Assembly (NCBI GenBank): GCA_900544095.1
Contig: UQTV01000009.1
Span: 1-36,707 of the forward strand
Length of the DNA stretch: 36,707 nt
Source of the DNA: an uncultured Collinsella sp.
Lineage (GTDB): Bacteria > Actinomycetota > Coriobacteriia > Coriobacteriales > Coriobacteriaceae
Direction of reading: 5' to 3'
Below the pieces are notes generated by a model. It had not been told where the DNA came from, searched no databases, and saw only the letters and a list, made by a program, of their open reading frames with translations. The translations under genes and the position numbers were made by a program. Positions 24,585 to 32,531 of this stretch are shown piece by piece. Every line of letters starts with the position of its first letter. Within the stretch, counting starts at the first letter, position 1.

Positions 24585-26777
24585 TTAGTTGTTCAGCATG
24601 CGGTCGAAGCTTCCCGAGTCGCCATCCCGATAGTCGGCGGTCATCAGGATCTCCTGCGGAATGCGCCCGCCCTCGCGTAGCACATTGCGGAACTGCACGC
24701 GCGTGACCATGGGCAGATCCTTGATCGTCGCCGCCAAGTTCTGCGGCACGCCCTGGTTGGCAGCCGCGGGCTCGCACTCGCCGCCGGCCTTCACGCGACG
24801 CTTATGCTCGGCGAGCATGGCGCGGTACATGCCGGCATGCAGACGAATCTCAACCACATTGGCATTGCGAGCCTGCTCGACGATGCGCGCGCCCTCGCGG
24901 TCGATATCGCCCACGTAGTAGACGTAGTTAAAGCGATAGCCGATCTCAGCCAGATAATCGTCCAGGGCATGCGAGACGCTCGCCTTGCATCCGCCGCCAA
25001 AAATCACGCCGCCCACCTTGATGCCAAAGAGCTTGGCGTGCTTGCGGCCACGCAGCAGCCTGACGATCTCGTCATAGGTGTCCAGGTTCTCGACCATAAT
25101 GAACGGCTTATCGGCGCCCAGCGTAAAGAAACCCGTAAAGTGCACGGGGCGGTTGGGGGCGACCTTGATCGCCTGCATGCTGATGCCCTTTTCGGTCATG
25201 CGCCTTATCAGGCGCTCACCGTGCTTGCCGTCAAAAGCCTTCTCGTCGTTAAAAATCTGGTAGGCACGCTGGCGGCGCGAGGCAACCGGCGTATCGGCAC
25301 CTCGGTTTTGCTCGATCCAAGCCTGGATGATTGCGATTTCCTCGGCAATCTTGCGGTTGGACATCTCGTTGTGCTGAGTGCGCTGCGGCGCCTTTTTGCC
25401 GTCCTTGCCCTCGACCTTAACAATTTGAGTCTGCTGCTCCTTGATCTTAGAGAGCGCCGTAGGCGTAGGGACAACTTTGAGCAGCTGCCTGCCCAAAACG
25501 CGGGCAAGGGCAAACGCCGATACCTCGCCGTGGACGGCCGACTCGGGCTGCTGGGTAGCACTATCAGCCGCGGCAGGCTCAGCCTGTGCATGAGGCTTAC
25601 GCTTGGAATCTGCCCGGGTATTACGTTCCTGCTTGGGCGCAGACGAGCGCTTTTGCGGACGATCGGACTTGGCCTCCTTCGCCGGCTGGCGCTTGACCTG
25701 ATCCACCGGAGTCTCGGCCTTCTCATCTCCGTTTTGTGTCGCTGTCTTCTCGGCCGCGGCCTCGGCATTTGAGCCACGACCGCCGCGGTAACGACGACGG
25801 CGGGGCTTGCCTGAGGCGCTCTCCCCCGCCTGCTTATCAGCGGTCTGTTGAGCTTTGACCTCAGTGTCAGCCGCAGGCTGCGACTCGGAAGGTTGCTGCT
25901 CGCGAGCCGCCGGCTCAACGGTTTTCTCGGTTTGTTCGGCCTTCTCGGCCTGAGCGGTCGAAGCCGGCTCGCCCTTCTCCTGACGCCTTACGGGATACGC
26001 GCGCCTCGCAAAACCACGCCCGGGACGGCATGAACCCGGAGCCTTCTTGGCAGACTCCTCAACATCGTCTGCAGCCTCGGAAGGCTCTTCAACCTCATGC
26101 GCGACATCCTGCTGCGCAGCCTTAAAGTGGGCACCACGGCGACGCTGGGACTCCTGGGCCTCCACGGGCTTTTGCTCCTTCGCGGGCCTCTGCGACTCGG
26201 CAGCAACCTCGTTCTCAACAGCCTCGGCATCCGTCTCACCCTTTTGAGCAACGGCACGACGGAAGCGCTCCTGCTGGGCGCGGCGCTGCGCATCGCGCTT
26301 GCCACCCCCGCCAAAACCGCCGCGTCCTGCCTTGGCCGTAAAGGCACGCACGACGTTCTCATCGAGCAACTCATCGGTATCGACATGCTCACGCGGAGCA
26401 GCTTCTTCCACAGCAGGCACGTCAGCGGAATCCTCGACGACAAAATCTTCGACGGACTCGGCAGGCTGCTCCTGGGTATCGCGGATCTCGACATTGATGG
26501 TATAGAACGCCGGGCGCCCGTTAATGCCGCTGCCCTCGATCTTGGTCACGATATTTGCCGCGATAAGCTCATCGCGCATCGCCTTGGTGTCGCATTCCTT
26601 ATCGACGGAGCGGAAAATCTGCGCCAGCGCGCTCGACTTAATCTTGAGTGCCTTGCGGCAGAGCAGGTCGTAGGCAACCAGCTTGGCGCGCTCGGCAGAA
26701 AGCGATGTCTGGCTGCTCAGACGCTCAGCCAGAGCATCGACATTGTTTTGATTATCGGAATATACCGTCTTGGCCAC
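24585..26777 (-). CDS. Toprim-domain protein (JetD C-terminal-like) with a long low-complexity linker, 730 aa
   Basis: The N-terminal ~100 residues look like a folded, helix-rich module, perhaps a winged helix (AKLVAYDLLCRKALKIKSSA, then GRPAFYTINVEIRD). Residues ~100-480 are low-complexity, rich in Glu, Ala, Lys, Gln and Arg, with RGG-like patches. The C-terminal ~240 residues hold a Toprim-type metal site in the right order: Glu563 in FIMVENLDTY, a Gly-rich loop VGGVIFGGG, and D624/D626 in YYVGDIDREGARI. This order matches the DUF2220/JetD nuclease domain of Wadjet systems. No JetA, JetB or JetC is nearby. The start is the GTG at 26775-26777, with AAAGGGG before it; the longer open frame has no such site. 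The function is unknown; cleavage or binding of DNA or RNA is inferred. Confidence 0.75.
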   Translation of the reverse strand: MAKTVYSDNQNNVDALAERLSSQTSLSAERAKLVAYDLLCRKALKIKSSALAQIFRSVDKECDTKAMRDELIAANIVTKIEGSGINGRPAFYTINVEIRDTQEQPAESVEDFVVEDSADVPAVEEAAPREHVDTDELLDENVVRAFTAKAGRGGFGGGGKRDAQRRAQQERFRRAVAQKGETDAEAVENEVAAESQRPAKEQKPVEAQESQRRRGAHFKAAQQDVAHEVEEPSEAADDVEESAKKAPGSCRPGRGFARRAYPVRRQEKGEPASTAQAEKAEQTEKTVEPAAREQQPSESQPAADTEVKAQQTADKQAGESASGKPRRRRYRGGRGSNAEAAAEKTATQNGDEKAETPVDQVKRQPAKEAKSDRPQKRSSAPKQERNTRADSKRKPHAQAEPAAADSATQQPESAVHGEVSAFALARVLGRQLLKVVPTPTALSKIKEQQTQIVKVEGKDGKKAPQRTQHNEMSNRKIAEEIAIIQAWIEQNRGADTPVASRRQRAYQIFNDEKAFDGKHGERLIRRMTEKGISMQAIKVAPNRPVHFTGFFTLGADKPFIMVENLDTYDEIVRLLRGRKHAKLFGIKVGGVIFGGGCKASVSHALDDYLAEIGYRFNYVYYVGDIDREGARIVEQARNANVVEIRLHAGMYRAMLAEHKRRVKAGGECEPAAANQGVPQNLAATIKDLPMVTRVQFRNVLREGGRIPQEILMTADYRDGDSGSFDRMLNN

Positions 26778-26885
26778 GGGGCCCCTTTCATATGCACACA
26801 TATACGTCCATATGGTACAACGCACGAGCCTATCCACGCAAAACATCTGCGAGAACGCCCTTGCACCACCTGTTCTCACAAGAAA

Positions 26886-26921
26886 AAAGACCGGGTCCGC
26901 TTGATTGCGGACCCGGTCTTT
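26886..26921 (-). terminator. Intrinsic terminator of cstA
   Basis: A perfect 15-bp stem AAAGACCGGGTCCGC / GCGGACCCGGTCTTT with a 6-nt loop is followed on the minus strand by TTTCTTG. It lies 39 bp past the cstA stop. Confidence 0.9.
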
Positions 26922-26960
26922 CCGAGTCAAATAGATGGGAGATTCAACCCGTCCGACCGA

Positions 26961-28850
26961 CTAGGCCTTGGCGGCCTCGGCGTCGGCAGGAACTTCAGCG
27001 GCAGCGGCGCGACCGTACTCGGCCTTGCCCATCTCGGACCACTCGGGCTCCTCGTCGGGCATGGAGCCGGCCTCCTTGCCGAAGAACTCCTTGAGGCAGT
27101 TGACGGCGACGATGAGGCCCAGGACCATCAGCAGGACGGCGAAAACGAGCTGCAAGCCCTTGGTGGCGGCGACGGAGACGGCGGCCGTGGTGGCGGTAGC
27201 CGGGATGGTGCCGAAGAAGCCGTAAGCCTGGACAGCGGTCATGCAGCCCATGGCGCTCTGGACCAGCGAGGTGAAGGTGCAGCAGAGCAGGAAGGCGACG
27301 GGCACGTAGAGCATCCAGCCCTTGCGGCCGGTGCACTTGCAGAACACGGCGAGGGTGATCATGGTCATGCCGCCGAGCAGCTGGTTGGAAGCACCAAAGA
27401 GCGGCCAGATGTTGGCATAGCCGCCAAAGGCGAGGGCGAGACCGGGAAGCAGGGTGACGACCGTGGCGAACCAGGGGTTGCCGAGAACCTTCATGTAGCC
27501 GGCCTTGGACTCGATGGCCAGGGCGTCGTTGGTCTGGGCAAAGAACTCGGAGAACGAGGTGCGGGCGATGCGGGCGACGGCGTCGAGCGAGGTCAGGGCC
27601 AGAGCGGAAACGTTCATAGTCATGAAGACGGTAGCGAACGTACCGTCAACACCGAAGGCCTGCATACCGCGGGAGATACCAGCGGCGAAGATCTGGAACG
27701 GGGTGGAAGCGACGCCGGCGTTGAGGGCGCCGGTACCGGCGGTGTTCATGTCGGAGAACATGATGCCGGCGACGATGATGGCAAGGATGCCGACGAAGGA
27801 CTCGACGATCATGGCGCCATAACCGACCTTGACGGCGTCCTGCTCCTTCTCGACCTGCTTGGAGGAGGTACCAGAAGAAACGAGGCTGTGGAAGCCGGAG
27901 AGGGCACCGCAGGCAACGGAAACAAACAGGACCGGGAACATCATGCCAGAAGCGCTGGAGAAGCCGGTAAAGGCCGGAGCGGTGATGGTGGCCTGGCCGT
28001 TAACACCCAGGACGACGATACCGAGGACAGCGCAAACGATCATGACGATCATCATGATGGAAGTGAGGTAGTCACGCGGGGTCTTGAGCATCTGGATGGG
28101 CATAGCGCCAGCGAAGACCAGGTAGACCATGACGACGGCGAACCACTGGAACTTATCCAGGTAGACCGGGAACTGCATACCGACGGCAAACATGAGAACC
28201 ATGAGGACCACGCCGGTGACGAACTCGGTAGCACCGGTGAGGTTGAACTTCTTCTGGGCCCAACCAAAGGCGATAGCGACGAAGGTGAACAGGATGGAGA
28301 TGGTACCAGCGCAGCCGGCGGCATAGGACTTGGTGAAGTCGATGGCACCGGTAGCAGCACCAGAAGCGTCAACGGCCGGGGTGAACATGAACGTCTTGCA
28401 GACCATGTCGGTGAAGGCGGCGATGACGATGATGCAGAACAGCCAGCAGAACAGCAGGAACAGGCGACGGCCGGTCTTGCCGATGTACTTCTCGATGAGC
28501 TGAGCCAGGGACTTGCCGTTGTTCTTCATCGAAGCATACAGAGCACCAAAGTCGTGGACGGCGCCAAAGAAGATGCCGCCGACGAGGACCCAGAGCACGA
28601 CGGGCAGCCAGCCAAAGGCCATGGCGACGATCGTACCCGTGACAGGGCCAGCACCGCAGATCGAGCTGAACTGGTGCGAGAACGCGGTGAAGGCGGAGAC
28701 GGGCGAGAAGCTGTTGCCGTCCTTCATGCGCTTGGCCGGCGTGAGGGCCTCTTTGTCAACGCCCCACTTGTTGGCCAGCCAGCGGCCGTAGCCCAGATAG
28801 CCGCAGGCGAGCACCGCCGCGGCCACAACCATGAGCAAAACTCCGTTCAT
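26961..28850 (-). CDS. cstA: CstA-family carbon-starvation transporter
   Basis: A 629-aa polytopic inner-membrane protein with many hydrophobic spans. Typical CstA/BtsT segments are YGRWLANKWGVD, FSSICGAGPVTGTIVAMAFG, VHDFGALYASMKNNGKSLAQ, SGFHSLVSSGTSSKQVEKEQ and GASNQLLGGMTMI. Members import pyruvate, or peptides in some reports; the exact substrate here is not visible. It is shorter than the ~700-aa E. coli proteins but within the range of Gram-positive members. The ATG has AGAGGAGG just upstream. The gene is monocistronic, with a terminator after it and an unusual leader before it that carries a second intrinsic terminator. Confidence 0.94.
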   Translation of the reverse strand: MNGVLLMVVAAAVLACGYLGYGRWLANKWGVDKEALTPAKRMKDGNSFSPVSAFTAFSHQFSSICGAGPVTGTIVAMAFGWLPVVLWVLVGGIFFGAVHDFGALYASMKNNGKSLAQLIEKYIGKTGRRLFLLFCWLFCIIVIAAFTDMVCKTFMFTPAVDASGAATGAIDFTKSYAAGCAGTISILFTFVAIAFGWAQKKFNLTGATEFVTGVVLMVLMFAVGMQFPVYLDKFQWFAVVMVYLVFAGAMPIQMLKTPRDYLTSIMMIVMIVCAVLGIVVLGVNGQATITAPAFTGFSSASGMMFPVLFVSVACGALSGFHSLVSSGTSSKQVEKEQDAVKVGYGAMIVESFVGILAIIVAGIMFSDMNTAGTGALNAGVASTPFQIFAAGISRGMQAFGVDGTFATVFMTMNVSALALTSLDAVARIARTSFSEFFAQTNDALAIESKAGYMKVLGNPWFATVVTLLPGLALAFGGYANIWPLFGASNQLLGGMTMITLAVFCKCTGRKGWMLYVPVAFLLCCTFTSLVQSAMGCMTAVQAYGFFGTIPATATTAAVSVAATKGLQLVFAVLLMVLGLIVAVNCLKEFFGKEAGSMPDEEPEWSEMGKAEYGRAAAAEVPADAEAAKA

Positions 28851-28885
28851 TACATTTCCTCCTCTAAAAAGAACTTCCTAGACAT

Positions 28886-28924
28886 AAAAAATGAGGGCCG
28901 TCGGTTGCGCTCGACGGCCCTCAT
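28886..28924 (-). terminator. Intrinsic terminator inside the cstA leader (candidate attenuator)
   Basis: A perfect 13-bp stem ATGAGGGCCGTCG / CGACGGCCCTCAT (28891-28903 with 28912-28924) with an 8-nt loop is followed on the minus strand by TTTTTT. It is only 35 bp before the cstA ATG and about 160 bp downstream of a good promoter. No other minus-strand gene ends here, so it probably acts on the cstA transcript itself. Confidence 0.8.
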
Positions 28925-28975
28925 CTTCATCAGCCGCCCGTTATCGTACGGGCTAGCTGTATGTGCTAACCCGCA

Positions 28976-29044
28976 TCAGATAATTGCTACGCTGATAATG
29001 TTTAGCTGATGCGTGAACATGTCTAAGAAATCCTCTTCAATCAT
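28976..29044 (-). CDS. Possible 22-aa leader ORF in the cstA 5' region
   Basis: ATG at 29042-29044 opens 22 codons (MIEEDFLDMFTHQLNIISVA, then two Ile) ending in TGA at 28976-28978. It lies within the inferred cstA leader, 52 bp upstream of the terminator hairpin. An 8-bp pairing CGCATCAG / CTGATGCG (28972-28979 with 29006-29013) spans its second half. I see no clear ribosome site, so expression is doubtful. Confidence 0.25.
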   Translation of the reverse strand: MIEEDFLDMFTHQLNIISVAII

Positions 29045-29090
29045 GATGCGAACGATCCGTGCGGTTCACATCCCCCAGTGGATGAAACGC

Positions 29091-29119
29091 AGTATGAAAC
29101 TTTAGTTACCTAAAGTCAA
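29091..29119 (-). promoter_or_regulatory. Promoter of cstA with overlapping palindrome
   Basis: On the minus strand, -35 TTGACT (29114-29119) and -10 CATACT (29091-29096) are separated by 17 bp. A palindrome CTTTAG-GTAA-CTAAAG covers 29100-29115, that is the whole spacer, as expected for an operator. The predicted leader is about 235 nt. Confidence 0.65.
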
Positions 29120-29218
29120 CGCAAATATGTAATGAATTTTCAACTTTTTTTGGATTTCTCGGTATCAAACGCCACTGACCCCGGTCTTTACCCAACGACA
29201 GTTTTTGCATGAGAGATG

Positions 29219-29352
29219 CCCCTCGGGAGCGGGCGGGCGTATACAAGGTTTCCTGCTCTACAGTCCTGCTCGCACGGAGAGCACATTAAGTGCTCTCCGG
29301 CTCGTGCGGAACTCGCGATAAACCTTGTATACGCCCGACCGCTCCCGAGGGG
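29219..29352 (-). repeat. Composite inverted-repeat element, copy C (inverted)
   Basis: Arms 29219-29251 and 29320-29352 pair over 33 bp with one mismatch and frame a 68-nt core on the minus strand. The inner hairpin reads GAGAGCAC-TTAAT-GTGCTCTC, so both sides differ together from the GGCCAC/GTGGCC of the other copies. Unlike A, B and D, this copy does not follow the stop of a recognised gene. Confidence 0.92.
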
Positions 29353-29364
29353 CTCCCATCCCAA

Positions 29365-29396
29365 ATGCGGAGCAAAGCTCCGCATGCCATCTTTTT
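29365..29396 (+). terminator. Terminator-like hairpin in the gap before tsaD
   Basis: A perfect 9-bp stem ATGCGGAGC / GCTCCGCAT with loop AAA is followed by GCCATCTTTTTC. No plus-strand gene lies upstream, so what it would terminate is unclear. The surrounding 29397-29494 stretch shows no gene I can support. Confidence 0.5.
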
Positions 29397-29494
29397 CTTT
29401 CAGCTAAAGCACGCCGGAAATTCGACGCTGGCTTGTTAACCTTGCTGGACGTTGTCGACGCCGATCCAGCCCAGAAGCTATATCGATACAGAAA

Positions 29495-29629
29495 GGTCCC
29501 CGACCGGAGGGGCCGGATATAAGGTTTATCGCGAGTTCCGCACGCAAAGAAGGCCACTTAATGTGGTCTTCATCTTGCGCAGGACTGTAGAGCAGGAAAC
29601 CTTATATCCGGTCCCTCCGGTCGGGGACC
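29495..29629 (+). repeat. Composite inverted-repeat element, copy D
   Basis: Arms 29495-29527 and 29597-29629 pair over 33 bp with one G-T pair. The 69-nt core begins ATCGCGAGTTCCGCACG and holds the hairpin AAGGCCAC-TTAAT-GTGGTCTT. It ends 12 bp from the stop of the tsaB-rimI-tsaD gene, so it is the likely 3' end structure of the six-gene operon. Confidence 0.93.
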
Positions 29630-29641
29630 GCGCTCATACGA

Positions 29642-32026
29642 CTACAGCGTCATGTTTGGATCGGCGTCGACATCGAACGGCGAGATTTCACCTCGGTCGA
29701 ATTTACGGCGAGCGACCTCCGCGATCATGGCGGCGTTATCGGTGCAAGCAGACAAGGGCGGCACCGTTACGCGGATCCCCTGACGCCCGAGCTTCTTGAT
29801 CATCATCTCGCGCAGATGCGGATTGGCCGAGACACCACCGCCGATGCAATACTCCTTGCACCCGGTGGCGTGCAGGGCGTTTTTGGCCTTCTTGTACTGC
29901 ACGTCAAAGACCGCCGCCTCAAACGAGGCCGCTAGGTCGGGCAGGTGAATCGTGCGCCCGGCCTTGGTCTCCTGCTCGATGTAGAGCGTCACCGCCGTCT
30001 TGAGGCCCGAAAGCGAGAAGCGATAGTCCCCCCTGCTGTTAAGCGCACGGGGGAAATCGATCGCCTTGGGGTTGCCCGTCTCGGCAAGCTTGGAGATGAT
30101 AGGGCCTCCGGGATAGCCAAGACCCAGTGCCTTTGCCACCTTGTCGAAGGCTTCGCCCACGGCGTCGTCGAGCGTCTCGCCGAGCACCTCGTAGTCGCCC
30201 CACGCCTTGACGTGAACAAGCATGGTATGACCGCCCGAGACGAGCGTGAAGATAAACGGCGGCTTGAGGTCGGGCTGCGCCAGCAAGTTGGCAAACAGGT
30301 GCCCCTCCAGATGGTTGACGCATACGAGCGGCTTACCGGCAGCGTAGGCAAAGCCTTTAGCAAAGGCAACGCCCACCACGAGGGCGCCCACCAGGCCCGG
30401 ACCCTGTGTCACGCCCACGGCGGCAAGCTCGCTAGGGGCAATGGCTCCACCCTCAAGACCAAGCGATGCTGCGGCGTCCTCGAGCGCCGCGTCCACGACG
30501 CTCACGATGACCTCAACGTGCTTGCGCGAGGCGATCTCGGGCACCACGCCGCCAAAACGGGCATGGAAATCGATCTGCGTCGACACCTGGTTGGCCAGCA
30601 TATTGCCATCCGCATCGATAATCGCCACCGCCGTCTCGTCGCAGGAACTCTCGATGGCAAGCACTAGGCGGCGGCGCTCAATTTCGGCACGCTCCCCCTC
30701 GGAGCGCCTAGGCGCAGGCAGCGGCCATACGCGCTGCTCTGCCGCCGTCGGCTCGGGCGAGGCATTGTCGACCGGAAGCACCAGGGGCAGCGGAGCCGTC
30801 ATGACGATGGCATCCTTGCCGGCACCATAATAGCCGCGGCGCCATCCTGCCTCGGTAAAGCCCAGAGCGTTATAAAGCGCGATCGCTCCCTTGTTGTCGT
30901 CCTCGACCTCGAGCGAAGCCGTGGTGCAGCCGAGCATCTGGGCATCATAGCTCACATGCGACAGCAGCTTGCGGGCAATGCCCTCACGGCGATGTGCCGG
31001 GTCGACGGCGACATCCAGAATCTGCACATCACCGTCCACGACCATACCGCCGGCAAGGCCCAGCAGCTTGCCGTCGTCGTGTGCCACCCACCAACTACGC
31101 GGCGCAGCGACGTCCTCGCCCAGTTCGGACAGGAACATGCCCGGCGTCCACGCCTCGTGTCCGGCACCTTCAAAGCAGGCAGCCTCTAGCGCGCTCGCGC
31201 CCTCGGCATCCGCCGCGCCCATGGGACGGAACTGCAGATGACGACCGGCGAGCTCATCGGCAACGCCCGTAATTTCGCTCTGTGCACTCTCAGCAAGACC
31301 AAGACGCTTGCGCTCGTTTTCCTCGGCATCCGAAAGGCGCGTGTAAATCGGCAGGACGCGAGCCGGATCGCCGTCACCCGCAGCGTGCGCGAGCAGCAAG
31401 CCCTCGCCCGAAGGCCACCACAGGTCGCGCTCCACGCAGCGGGCGGTCTCGTCCTCACCCAGCAGCTTGCCATAGCGCACGAGACCGTCACCGGTCAGCT
31501 GAACCTGGTCCCAGTCCGCTGCTCGGCGCCACTCATCGAGCGCCACGGCGGCCTTGACCACGTGTTCGCGCTCAAATTGACGCTCGGGGCCCTCATCGAC
31601 CAGCATATACAGCGCCGGATATACCTCACCGCGCATAGCATCGGCCAAGATACCAAGCTTGCCGCGCACGCCAGCCTTCCACGCCGTCCAAGCGCAAGCG
31701 TCGAGCGTCGACACGCCCAGCAGCGGAACATTGGCACCGCGCGCGAGGCCCTTGGCAGTGGAGATGCCGATGCGCACACCCGTAAACGACCCCGGGCCGC
31801 GGCCGACCACGTAGCAACCAACATCGCTGCGATCCAGACCGGCTTGAGCCAGCGCGCCATCAACGGTATTCACGAGCTCAACGTTGGCGTGACGGCGACA
31901 CATGTGGTCGCCACTCACGAGCTTCGTCTCGCCCGTCTGCCCATCAATCCAGCTTGCCGCGCAGGCAAGCATGTCGGTCGAGGTATCGAGCGCCACCACC
32001 AGCGCGTTGTCGTTATGCAAGCTCAT
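29642..32026 (-). CDS. tsaD: TsaB-RimI-TsaD triple fusion (tRNA t6A synthesis and protein N-acetylation)
   Basis: One 794-aa chain holds three enzymes that are usually separate. Residues ~1-225 are TsaB (VVALDTSTDMLACAAS, GRGPGSFTGVRIGISTAKGL). Residues ~262-405 are a RimI-type GNAT acetyltransferase (ILDVAVDPAHRREGIARKLL, ASLEVEDDNKGAIALYNALG). Residues ~448-794 are TsaD (VLAIESSCDETAVAI, the metal site VNHLEGHLFANL with H572 and H576, and FTLVSGGHTMLV). TsaB and TsaD transfer threonylcarbamoyl to A37 of ANN-decoding tRNAs. The ATG at 32024-32026 overlaps tsaE by 14 bp; a TTG at 32044 is an alternative. TsaE is next door, TsaC is not in the window. The terminal composite repeat D follows. 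Confidence 0.95.
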   Translation of the reverse strand: MSLHNDNALVVALDTSTDMLACAASWIDGQTGETKLVSGDHMCRRHANVELVNTVDGALAQAGLDRSDVGCYVVGRGPGSFTGVRIGISTAKGLARGANVPLLGVSTLDACAWTAWKAGVRGKLGILADAMRGEVYPALYMLVDEGPERQFEREHVVKAAVALDEWRRAADWDQVQLTGDGLVRYGKLLGEDETARCVERDLWWPSGEGLLLAHAAGDGDPARVLPIYTRLSDAEENERKRLGLAESAQSEITGVADELAGRHLQFRPMGAADAEGASALEAACFEGAGHEAWTPGMFLSELGEDVAAPRSWWVAHDDGKLLGLAGGMVVDGDVQILDVAVDPAHRREGIARKLLSHVSYDAQMLGCTTASLEVEDDNKGAIALYNALGFTEAGWRRGYYGAGKDAIVMTAPLPLVLPVDNASPEPTAAEQRVWPLPAPRRSEGERAEIERRRLVLAIESSCDETAVAIIDADGNMLANQVSTQIDFHARFGGVVPEIASRKHVEVIVSVVDAALEDAAASLGLEGGAIAPSELAAVGVTQGPGLVGALVVGVAFAKGFAYAAGKPLVCVNHLEGHLFANLLAQPDLKPPFIFTLVSGGHTMLVHVKAWGDYEVLGETLDDAVGEAFDKVAKALGLGYPGGPIISKLAETGNPKAIDFPRALNSRGDYRFSLSGLKTAVTLYIEQETKAGRTIHLPDLAASFEAAVFDVQYKKAKNALHATGCKEYCIGGGVSANPHLREMMIKKLGRQGIRVTVPPLSACTDNAAMIAEVARRKFDRGEISPFDVDADPNMTL

Positions 32027-32519
32027 CTTGTACAGCCTTATCAATCAAATGGGAAAGCTCCATTGCGCGGTCACCGTGCGCCTCGAGCGTTATCGTTCGC
32101 ACATCGCTGTCGCCCTCATCACGCCTGAGCGTCACCGAAAGATACTCATCCGTCAGCTCGTCCTGGAATTGTTCGCCCCATTCCAGCAGGCAAGCACCCT
32201 CATAGCCCAGCACATCAAAAATGCCCGTATCCTCGAGCTCGTAGGCATGCTCCAGGCGGTATAGATCAAAGTGAAACAGCGGAATACGACCTTGATCGTG
32301 AACGGCCATGAGCGCAAACGTAGGGCTCGTAACCATATGCCCATCGCCCAGCCCGCGCGAGACGCCCTTGGTAAAGTGAGTTTTGCCCACTCCCAGGCCA
32401 CCGGTCAGGATGAGCACATCGCCGTCCTCAAGGCACGGTGCAATTAGCTCGCCAAAGTACTCCGTATCGGCAGCACTAGCCGTTTTGTAAGTGCCTACCC
32501 CCAGGCGCTCCAGGGACAT
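32013..32519 (-). CDS. tsaE: tRNA t6A biosynthesis ATPase TsaE
   Basis: A 168-aa P-loop ATPase that drives the TsaB-TsaD cycle. It shows Walker A TGGLGVGKTHFTKG, the switch region VTSPTFALM, and LFHFDLYRLEHAYELEDTGI with the conserved Asp-Leu-Tyr-Arg. LLEWGEQF follows, and a variable C-terminus. The protein is slightly longer than usual (about 150 aa). The start ATG at 32517-32519 has AAGGAG upstream. Its gene overlaps the TsaB-RimI-TsaD gene, so both parts of the enzyme are made together. Confidence 0.96.
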   Translation of the reverse strand: MSLERLGVGTYKTASAADTEYFGELIAPCLEDGDVLILTGGLGVGKTHFTKGVSRGLGDGHMVTSPTFALMAVHDQGRIPLFHFDLYRLEHAYELEDTGIFDVLGYEGACLLEWGEQFQDELTDEYLSVTLRRDEGDSDVRTITLEAHGDRAMELSHLIDKAVQDELA

Positions 32520-32531
32520 ATACGCTCCTTA

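Noticed and set aside
24585..26777. A Wadjet defence operon
   Set aside because: Only a JetD-like domain is present; no JetA, JetB or JetC genes lie on either side.
26097..29009. 970-codon plus-strand open frame antisense to the Toprim and cstA genes
   Set aside because: It crosses two genes with clear motifs and a terminator, has no family features or ribosome site, and reads like GC-rich antisense (Gly/Glu/Asp/His-rich).
29132..29212. 26-codon plus-strand ORF ending 6 bp before composite element copy C
   Set aside because: The distance to the element resembles the other copies, but there is no ribosome site, no recognisable sequence, and it overlaps only AT-rich promoter-proximal DNA.
29258..29557. 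99-codon minus-strand frame between copies C and D
   Set aside because: It spans both repeat elements and a hairpin, has no ribosome site, and shows no recognisable domain.
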